DNA of 7,730 nucleotides from CAYMRB01 sp964392615 (GTDB lineage Bacteria; Planctomycetota; UBA8108). The notes under the pieces were generated by a model. That model was not told where the DNA came from. It saw nothing but the letters and a program-made list of their open reading frames with translations, and searched no databases. A program made the translations under genes and the position numbers. The stretch is from contig CAYMRB010000467.1 of NCBI GenBank assembly GCA_964392615.1, forward strand, positions 1 to 7,730. Reading direction: 5' to 3'. This document shows positions 1-5,186 of this stretch, piece after piece (position 1 is the first letter of the stretch; each line of letters begins with the position of its first letter).

Positions 1-1415
1 GCAAGAACGTGTGGACCGACCGCAAGGGCACCGAATACATGTGGTGGAACAACGTCGAGACGAAGCCCGGCACCGGATTCCCCACGCAGTGGGAGGATCA
101 GGAGAAGTACCGCGGCGGCTGGGAGACGAAGGACGGCAAGCTCGGCCTCCGCTCGACGGACCGCAAGCGCATCGTTCCGAACATCTTCCATAACCCCTCG
201 CAACCGAGCCTCCAGGAGTACTACGAGCCCTGGACGTACAAGTACGACGAGCTCTTCAACGCGCCGGAGGGTGACGATCAGCCGACTGCGCGGCCTATCT
301 CGAAGATCACGGGCGAGTATATCGACGTCAAGTCAGGTCCGAACTGGGACGATGACCTCGGCGGCTCGCCAGTCTATGCCGAGAACGACCCGAATCTCGA
401 CGCGCTGACTCCAGAGGAGCGCGCGCAGCTGTTCGCGATCGAGCGCCTCGTCTTCTTCTACTTCCCGCGCATCTGCAACCACTGCCTCAATCCGGCGTGT
501 GTCGCATCGTGTCCGTCGGGCGCGCTCTACAAGCGCGGCGAGGACGGCATCGTCCTGATCGACCAGAAGAACTGCCGCGCGTGGCGTTCGTGCGTCGCGG
601 CCTGTCCGTACAAGAAAACGTACTACAACTGGCACACCGGCAAGTCGGAGAAGTGCATCCTGTGCTTCCCGCGTGTCGAAACGGGCCAGGCGCCGGCGTG
701 CTTCCACTCGTGCGTCGGCCGGATCCGCTACCTCGGCGTGCTTCTGTACGACGCCGAGCAGCTCGAAAGTGTCGCGAAACGCCCCGCCGACGAGCTCGTC
801 GAGGCGCAGCGCGACATGATCCTCGATCCGCACGACCCCGCCGTGATCCGAGCGGCACGTGAGAACGGAATTCACGACTCGGTGATCGAGTCGGCCCAGA
901 AGTCGCCGGTCTACCAGTTCGTCAAGGTCTGGAAGATCGCGCTGCCGCCGCACATCGAGTATCGCACGCTGCCGATGCTCTTCTACGTCCCGCCGCTTCT
1001 TCCTGTCATGTCGAAGCAGGGCGACAAGACGGTGGCCAGCGTGTCCGACGACCTCTTCCACGAGATCGACGCAGCGCGCATTCCGATGGCGTTCCTCGGC
1101 AAGCTGTTCGGCGGTGGCAACGTCGGCAAGGTCTCGTACGCGCTGCGCAAGCAGATGGCCGTGCGCTCGCACCGACGCTCCGTCACGGTCGGCGACATCG
1201 ACAAGGAAGCCGCGGGTCGCCTGCTGCAGGCCGCGGACACCTCGACAGAGGAGGCGGAGGCGATCTATAACCTCACGTCGCTGTGCACATTCGACGATCG
1301 TTTCGTGATCCCGCCGGCTCACCGCGAAGAGGCGATCGAGATGATGCGGGACCCGATGGAGCACAAGCAGAACGCCGGCTTCGGTTTCCTCAGCGGTCCG
1401 CGGAGAGGCATGTGA
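1..1415 (+). CDS. narH: Respiratory nitrate reductase beta subunit NarH (5' partial)
   Basis: NarH carries electrons from the cytochrome b subunit NarI to the Mo-containing NarG on the cytoplasmic face of the membrane. The visible part holds 11 cluster cysteines in the NarH pattern: a C-x2-C-x4-C-x3-C group (codons at 474, 483, 498, 510), a C-x2-W-x2-C-x3-C group (573, 591, 603, Trp at 582), a CxxC pair (654, 663) and a C-x3-C pair (699, 711). The Trp replaces a cysteine, as in the E. coli [3Fe-4S] site. The blocks NNVETKPGTGFP and CVGRIRYLGVLLYDA are strongly NarH-like. The reading frame is already open at base 3 (codons for K, N, then V at the GTG at 9), matching the family CKNVW segment, so that GTG is an internal valine. 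About 27 N-terminal residues with the first four-cysteine cluster lie outside the window. The gene ends in ATG TGA and overlaps narJ by one base. A nitrite oxidoreductase of the cytoplasmic Nitrobacter type would look similar, but NarI and NarK nearby favour nitrate reduction. Confidence 0.97.
   Translation, partial: KNVWTDRKGTEYMWWNNVETKPGTGFPTQWEDQEKYRGGWETKDGKLGLRSTDRKRIVPNIFHNPSQPSLQEYYEPWTYKYDELFNAPEGDDQPTARPISKITGEYIDVKSGPNWDDDLGGSPVYAENDPNLDALTPEERAQLFAIERLVFFYFPRICNHCLNPACVASCPSGALYKRGEDGIVLIDQKNCRAWRSCVAACPYKKTYYNWHTGKSEKCILCFPRVETGQAPACFHSCVGRIRYLGVLLYDAEQLESVAKRPADELVEAQRDMILDPHDPAVIRAARENGIHDSVIESAQKSPVYQFVKVWKIALPPHIEYRTLPMLFYVPPLLPVMSKQGDKTVASVSDDLFHEIDAARIPMAFLGKLFGGGNVGKVSYALRKQMAVRSHRRSVTVGDIDKEAAGRLLQAADTSTEEAEAIYNLTSLCTFDDRFVIPPAHREEAIEMMRDPMEHKQNAGFGFLSGPRRGM
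1402..1408 (+). promoter_or_regulatory. Ribosome binding site of narJ
   Basis: GGAGAGG lies inside the last codons of narH, six bases before the ATG at 1415. A GTG at 1412 and a second ATG at 1418 are also in frame. The spacing best fits 1415, with 1418 possible. Confidence 0.6.
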
Positions 1416-2050
1416 TGATGGCTCGCGCTGCAGCCCCCGGCACCGATCGACTCGATCTGCTCGACGCGCTCGTGCCGCTCTTCGTATACCCGGAAGAGGG
1501 CCACGTCGACGCGGTGTGCGACGCTGTTGCGACGCTCACCGCATGGCAGCCCTCGCTCGGTGACGTCCTCGGGCCCTTCGTCGATCACGTGCAGCAGTCC
1601 GGAGGGTTGTCCGACCTCGAGGAGGCATTCACTCGGACGTTCGACATCAATCCGGACTGTGCTCTCGAGATCGGCTGGCACCTGTACGGCGAGAACTACA
1701 CGCGAGGTACCTTCCTCGTCGAGATGCGGGACCGCATGCGAGCCCTCGGACTCGTGGAATCGGCCGAGCTACCCGATCACATCACGCACGTTCTCCAAGT
1801 GTTGGCTCGGCTCGAGGAAGACGGCGCGCGTGAGCTCACGCGAGGCCACCTGCTTCCGGCTCTCGACAAGATGCGCGGCAATCTGCCCGCGGAACGCCCC
1901 CACGCAGCCGCTCTCGAGGCCGTGGAGCTGGTCGTCCGCGAGCTGTTCGCGATCACCGAGAAGCTGACCGTTGGGGACGAAGCGTCACCCTACCGAGGTG
2001 TCGAAAAAACGCCGCCCGGCCTCAGCAGCCAATGCGGAGGGATGCGATGA
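1415..2050 (+). CDS. narJ: Nitrate reductase molybdenum cofactor assembly chaperone NarJ
   Basis: NarJ is a cytoplasmic chaperone of the TorD/NarJ/DmsD family. It binds apo-NarG, helps insertion of the Mo cofactor and iron-sulfur cluster, and controls membrane docking on NarI; it is not part of the mature enzyme. The predicted protein has 211 residues, somewhat shorter than E. coli NarJ (236). It is acidic and mostly helical in character, with no cysteine cluster and no membrane segment. Family landmarks are the LYGENYTRG block around residues 90-98 and the ELPDH motif about 25 residues later, which resembles the ELPDY stretch of NarJ. The chosen start overlaps the narH stop (TGATG), and the end overlaps the narI start (ATGA), so the three genes are probably translationally coupled. 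The C-terminal 25 residues are rich in G, P and S and look disordered. Sequence similarity alone would be modest; the place between narH and narI makes the call firm. Confidence 0.92.
   Translation: MMARAAAPGTDRLDLLDALVPLFVYPEEGHVDAVCDAVATLTAWQPSLGDVLGPFVDHVQQSGGLSDLEEAFTRTFDINPDCALEIGWHLYGENYTRGTFLVEMRDRMRALGLVESAELPDHITHVLQVLARLEEDGARELTRGHLLPALDKMRGNLPAERPHAAALEAVELVVRELFAITEKLTVGDEASPYRGVEKTPPGLSSQCGGMR
2036..2040 (+). promoter_or_regulatory. Ribosome binding site of narI
   Basis: GGAGG sits six bases before the ATG at 2047 and decides the start. An earlier in-frame ATG at 2032 would place this site inside the coding sequence and has no good site of its own. Confidence 0.7.
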
Positions 2051-2790
2051 ACTGGTTGTACGAACTTCTGGATTCCGAGGCGCTCAAGTACCTCGACCAG
2101 TTGCTGTTCGCGGTGCTGCCCTACGTGTCGTTCGTCATCTTTATCCTGATGACGATCCAGCGGTATCGCAGCCAGTCGTTCACCTACTCGAGCCTCTCGT
2201 CCCAGTTCCTCGAAAACCGACAGCACTTCTGGGGCATGGTGCCGTTTCACTACGGCATTCTCGTCGTGCTAGCTGGGCACGTCGTCGCGTTCCTGATCCC
2301 GCGACAGGTGTTGCTTTGGAACCAGGAGCCGCTGCGGCTGTACATCCTCGAGGGCGCAGCGCTGATCTGCGGCCTGTTGACGCTGATCGGCCTGATCAAC
2401 GTGATCGTGCGCAAGTCATCCTGTCGCAAGCTGCGACGCGTCACGTCGGTCGCCGACTGGATCGTCTACGGACTCCTTCTCCTGCAGGTCTGCAGCGGTG
2501 TCTATGTCGCGATCTTCGTCGGCTGGGGCTCGTCCTGGTTCGCCGCGGCCGTGGCGCCGTACCTGTGGTCGCTCATCAAGCTCAACCCGGACATCTCGTA
2601 CATCGCGCCGATGCCTATCTGGGTCAAGCTCCACATGGTGTCGGCGTTCGTTCTGATCGCGTTCTTCCCGTTCACCCGACTCGTCCACATCCTCGTGATC
2701 CCGAACATGTACCTGTGGAGGCGACCTCAGGTCGTCCGGTGGAACTGGGACCGCAAGCGGATACGCCAGAGCGAGCACGGCCGCAGCTGA
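2047..2790 (+). CDS. narI: Respiratory nitrate reductase gamma subunit NarI (di-heme cytochrome b)
   Basis: NarI is the membrane anchor of nitrate reductase. It oxidises quinol near the periplasmic side and passes electrons through two b hemes to NarH. The 247-residue protein is close to E. coli NarI (225), with a slightly longer N-terminus and C-terminal tail. About five hydrophobic helices are visible (roughly residues 19-37, 66-86, 101-121, 136-160 and 196-219). The four heme-ligand histidines are all present with family spacing: H68 and H78 (ten apart, as E. coli H56/H66), and H196 and H214 (eighteen apart, as H187/H205). The second pair lies in KLHMVSAF and TRLVHILVIP, matching the E. 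coli RLHLVLG and SRLIHIWSVP segments. The tail after residue 222 is basic (RRP, DRKRIRQ) and should be cytoplasmic by the positive-inside rule. The start overlaps the narJ stop as ATGA. A longer form starting at 2032 would add only MRRDA. Confidence 0.96.
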   Translation: MNWLYELLDSEALKYLDQLLFAVLPYVSFVIFILMTIQRYRSQSFTYSSLSSQFLENRQHFWGMVPFHYGILVVLAGHVVAFLIPRQVLLWNQEPLRLYILEGAALICGLLTLIGLINVIVRKSSCRKLRRVTSVADWIVYGLLLLQVCSGVYVAIFVGWGSSWFAAAVAPYLWSLIKLNPDISYIAPMPIWVKLHMVSAFVLIAFFPFTRLVHILVIPNMYLWRRPQVVRWNWDRKRIRQSEHGRS

Positions 2791-2802
2791 CGGTTAACGT
2801 CA
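2788..2802 (+). repeat. Short inverted repeat at the end of narI
   Basis: TGACG (2788-2792) and CGTCA (2798-2802) form a perfect five-base inverted repeat around GTTAA. The left arm includes the narI stop codon. It has the size of a small operator half-site pair, but it does not match the FNR/NnrR consensus (TTGAT-N4-ATCAA). At this length chance is a real alternative. Confidence 0.25.
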
Positions 2803-2813
2803 TCGATCACGCG

Positions 2814-2839
2814 ACGGCAACGCGGCTTCCGCACGCCGT
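2814..2839 (+). other. Possible RNA hairpin between narI and narK
   Basis: The arms ACGGC (2814-2818) and GCCGT (2835-2839) pair perfectly. Inside them GCGG (2822-2825) pairs with CCGC (2829-2832) around a three-base CTT loop, leaving a 3/2-base internal loop. This gives nine base pairs, almost all G-C. No T-run follows, so it is not a standard intrinsic terminator. It ends seven bases before the narK ribosome binding site and could stabilise or process the transcript, or modulate narK translation. It is the only notable structure in the 67-base spacer, and GC-rich DNA often forms such stems by chance. Confidence 0.3.
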
Positions 2840-2845
2840 GGCCCA

Positions 2846-2850
2846 AAGGA
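2846..2850 (+). promoter_or_regulatory. Ribosome binding site of narK
   Basis: AAGGA lies seven bases before the ATG at 2858 and supports that start. Confidence 0.6.
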
Positions 2851-2857
2851 ACTGAGC

Positions 2858-4492
2858 ATGTCACGACTCGAACGCTGGGAACCCGAAGACGAACAGTTTT
2901 GGGAGAGCACGGGGAAAGGCGTCGCACGACGTAATCTCTGGGTGTCGATCCCGAACCTGCTGCTGGGGTTCTCGGTCTGGATCTACTGGGGCATGGTCGC
3001 CAAGTACATCCAGAAGCTCCACTTCGGCACGGGCGGCAAGCTCTTCAACTTCACGTTCATGAACGACGGGCAGCCGTACGGTGACGACGGCTACCGCGCC
3101 CTGCTGTTCACGCTGCCCGCAGTCGCCGGTCTCGCCGGCGCGACGCTCCGCATCCCGAACTCGTTCATGATCGCGATCGCTGGCGGTCGGAACACGAAGT
3201 TCATGACGACGCTGCTTCTGATCCTGCCGGCCATCGGTGCCGGTATCGCGCTGCAGGACGAGAAGACGCCCTTCTACACCTTCATCATCCTCGCAGCCCT
3301 CTCCGGCGTCGGAGGCGGAGCGTTTGCCTCGTCGATGTCCAACATCAGCTTCTTCTACCCGAAGAAGGTGCAAGGGCTGGCTCTGGGTCTGAACGCCGGC
3401 CTGGGCAATCTCGGCGTCAGCGTCATGCAGTTCGTGATCCCTTGGGTCGTCACGTTCGGGCTCTTCGGCGGCCTCGGCGGCGACCCGTACGAGATGACGC
3501 AGGATGGCCGCACGACCCAGATGTGGATCCAGAACGCAGGGTTGGTCTGGGTGCCGATCCTGGTCGTGATGATGATCCTCGCGTTCTTCCTGATGAACAA
3601 CCTCCCGTACCACAAGTGCGGGCCGACGCCGATCGCGGTCGGCAAGTTCCTGTGGCTGACGATTCTCGGCTATATCGGTGCGGTCGCCGGAATCGTCCTG
3701 CTGATCGTCCCGTGGGACGGCATTCCGATCCTCGAGAAGATCCCGAGCCTCGTGAAGACGTTCCTCGTCGTCGTCGTCGCGGTGGCCATCACGCTGGCGG
3801 CCATGAGATTCCTGACGCCGAAGGAGACCAAGGAGAACCTCCAGGATCAGTTCGGGATCTTCAGGGAGAAGCACAACTGGGTCATGACCTGGCTGTACGT
3901 CATGACGTTCGGCTCCTTCATCGGCTACGCCAACGCGTTCCCGAAGCTCATCGACGACGTCTTCGGCGTGTACAGAGTCGGTGAGAACGCGGGAGAACTG
4001 ACCGGTCTGTCGAGCGCCGGCTACATTTACATCGGCGCCGGAGTCGGCGCGCTGATTCGCCCCCTGGGGGGTTGGCTCTCCGACAAGCTCGGCGGCGCCC
4101 GCGTCACGCACTGGGACACGATCGTCATGATCGCGGCGACGATCGGCGCCGGGTACTTCTGCGCGATCGCGATGGAGTCCGAAACACCGCAGCAGTACTT
4201 CATTCCTTTCCTGCTGACCTTCATCGTCCTCTTCGCGACAACCGGAATCGGCAACGGCTCGACGTTCCGCATGATCGGCGTGATCTTCGCCAAGGACCAG
4301 CGCGGGCCGGTGCTCGGCTGGACGTCGGCGATCGCGGCGTACGGCGCCTATCTGATCCCGAAGATCTTCGCGACGCAGATCAAGGCTGGCACGCCGCAAT
4401 ACGCGCTCTACGGCTTCGCGGTCTACTACCTGTCCTGCCTGATCGTGAACTGGTGGTTCTACGCCCGCAAGAACGCGGAGATCTCGTGCTAG
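2858..4492 (+). CDS. narK: Nitrate/nitrite transporter NarK (MFS), enlarged form
   Basis: NarK-type major facilitator proteins move nitrate in and/or nitrite out across the inner membrane to supply cytoplasmic nitrate reductase. The N-terminus (WEPED, then FW and RRNLWVSIPNLL) matches the family start W-x-PED-x-x-FW. The two nitrate-signature segments are clear: GLNAGLGNLGVSVMQ near residues 177-191 and GIGNGSTFRMIGVIF near 463-477. The substrate-binding arginines correspond to R98 (TLRIPNSF) and R401 (ALIRPLGG), equivalent to E. coli R89 and R305. ASSMSNISFFYPK (157-169) and SDKLGGARVT (408-417) are further family blocks. At 544 residues it is longer than E. coli NarK (463). Most of the excess is a block between about residues 250 and 335 with two additional hydrophobic stretches (about 262-286 and 301-318), suggesting 14 rather than 12 membrane helices; a smaller loop (about 56-80) follows helix 1. 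The direction of transport (nitrate/proton symport or nitrate/nitrite antiport) cannot be read from the sequence. Confidence 0.96.
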   Translation: MSRLERWEPEDEQFWESTGKGVARRNLWVSIPNLLLGFSVWIYWGMVAKYIQKLHFGTGGKLFNFTFMNDGQPYGDDGYRALLFTLPAVAGLAGATLRIPNSFMIAIAGGRNTKFMTTLLLILPAIGAGIALQDEKTPFYTFIILAALSGVGGGAFASSMSNISFFYPKKVQGLALGLNAGLGNLGVSVMQFVIPWVVTFGLFGGLGGDPYEMTQDGRTTQMWIQNAGLVWVPILVVMMILAFFLMNNLPYHKCGPTPIAVGKFLWLTILGYIGAVAGIVLLIVPWDGIPILEKIPSLVKTFLVVVVAVAITLAAMRFLTPKETKENLQDQFGIFREKHNWVMTWLYVMTFGSFIGYANAFPKLIDDVFGVYRVGENAGELTGLSSAGYIYIGAGVGALIRPLGGWLSDKLGGARVTHWDTIVMIAATIGAGYFCAIAMESETPQQYFIPFLLTFIVLFATTGIGNGSTFRMIGVIFAKDQRGPVLGWTSAIAAYGAYLIPKIFATQIKAGTPQYALYGFAVYYLSCLIVNWWFYARKNAEISC

Positions 4493-4502
4493 CCGGGATG
4501 GT

Positions 4503-4508
4503 GAAGGA
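4503..4508 (+). promoter_or_regulatory. Probable ribosome binding site of actA, short spacing
   Basis: GAAGGA ends only three bases before the ATG at 4512, closer than the usual five to nine. No other in-frame start exists between the narK stop and 4512, so the start stands. Translation may be helped by coupling to narK, 19 bases upstream. Confidence 0.45.
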
Positions 4509-4511
4509 CCG

Positions 4512-5162
4512 ATGAACGCTCGCACGCTTACCACACTCCTCGCCACCGGGTTCATCCTCGGCACGCTCTCGCTGTTGCGTCTTCTCGCCAGCGTACACTT
4601 GCCGGGAAACGACCAGGGCTATTCGCCGCGCCAACCGATCGCGTACTCGCATCGGCTGCACGCGGGCGAGCTCGGGATCCCCTGCCTGTACTGCCATTCC
4701 GGTGCTGAGAAGAGCCGCCATGCGAGTATCCCGTCGGCGAACGTGTGCATGAACTGTCACCAGTTCGTCAACGCGTCTCTCGTCGACGTGCGCGCCGAAG
4801 AGCAGCAGGCGAAGACCGAGCTGCGCACACCGCGGAAGATCGTGTCTTCCGAGCTGCGCAAGCTCTACGACGCCGTCGGACTCGGGGCCGACCTCAAGCC
4901 CGATCCGAGCCGCACGCCCCAGCCGATCGAGTGGATTCGCGTCCACAGGGTGCCGGACTACGTCTACTTCGACCACCGCCCGCACGTCGCGGCGGGAGTC
5001 GATTGCCGGCGTTGCCACGGCGCGATCGACCACATGGAGCAAGTCACGCAGGAGGAATCCCTATCGATGGGCTGGTGTGTCGATTGCCACCGCCACGAGA
5101 CCCAGAACGCATCGGGCGAACGCGTCGACGCTTCGACCGATTGCGCGACCTGCCACTACTGA
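4512..5162 (+). CDS. actA: Alternative complex III pentaheme cytochrome c subunit ActA
   Basis: ActA is the multiheme cytochrome subunit of alternative complex III, a quinol:electron-acceptor oxidoreductase unrelated to the bc1 complex; it sits on the periplasmic face. The 216-residue protein has an uncleaved-looking N-terminal hydrophobic anchor (about residues 5-28). It then has five CxxCH heme motifs: CLYCH (58-62), CMNCH (79-83), CRRCH (165-169), CVDCH (189-193) and CATCH (211-215), the last one residue from the end. The PIEWIRVHRVPDYVYFDH stretch and the MGWCVDCHR block are typical of ActA and related complex-bound multiheme cytochromes. Several other histidines (such as H47, H50, H155 and H158) could be distal heme ligands. 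The linker between hemes 2 and 3 is about 80 residues, partly charged and helical, and seems longer than usual. The gene begins 19 bases after narK and is followed by actB, giving the act gene order. Related QrcA or other cytochrome c7/NrfH-like proteins are the alternatives; the fused ActB next door favours ActA. Confidence 0.88.
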   Translation: MNARTLTTLLATGFILGTLSLLRLLASVHLPGNDQGYSPRQPIAYSHRLHAGELGIPCLYCHSGAEKSRHASIPSANVCMNCHQFVNASLVDVRAEEQQAKTELRTPRKIVSSELRKLYDAVGLGADLKPDPSRTPQPIEWIRVHRVPDYVYFDHRPHVAAGVDCRRCHGAIDHMEQVTQEESLSMGWCVDCHRHETQNASGERVDASTDCATCHY

Positions 5163-5186
5163 ACCAGACCGATCAAACCGACGACC

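Noticed and set aside
9..11. GTG as the narH start codon.
   Set aside because: The frame is open upstream and encodes K-N before this codon, matching the conserved CKNVW segment of NarH; the gene simply begins before the window.
333..1364. Minus-strand open frame of 343 codons opposite narH.
   Set aside because: Arginine-rich low-information product, fully overlapping conserved narH codons; a shadow.
2793..2812. Possible FNR/NnrR-type box upstream of narK.
   Set aside because: TTAAC and TCGAT fragments are present, but neither spacing nor bases match TTGAT-N4-ATCAA well enough.
4498..4515. Five-codon mini-ORF (MVKDR) between narK and actA whose stop overlaps the actA start.
   Set aside because: It has no ribosome binding site of its own at usable distance, and its length makes chance the simplest explanation.
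2861..4564. Very long open frame (567 codons) on the minus strand opposite narK.
   Set aside because: Its product is dominated by R, D, E and A with no recognisable domain. It mirrors the codon pattern of the strongly supported narK, so it is a GC-rich shadow frame.
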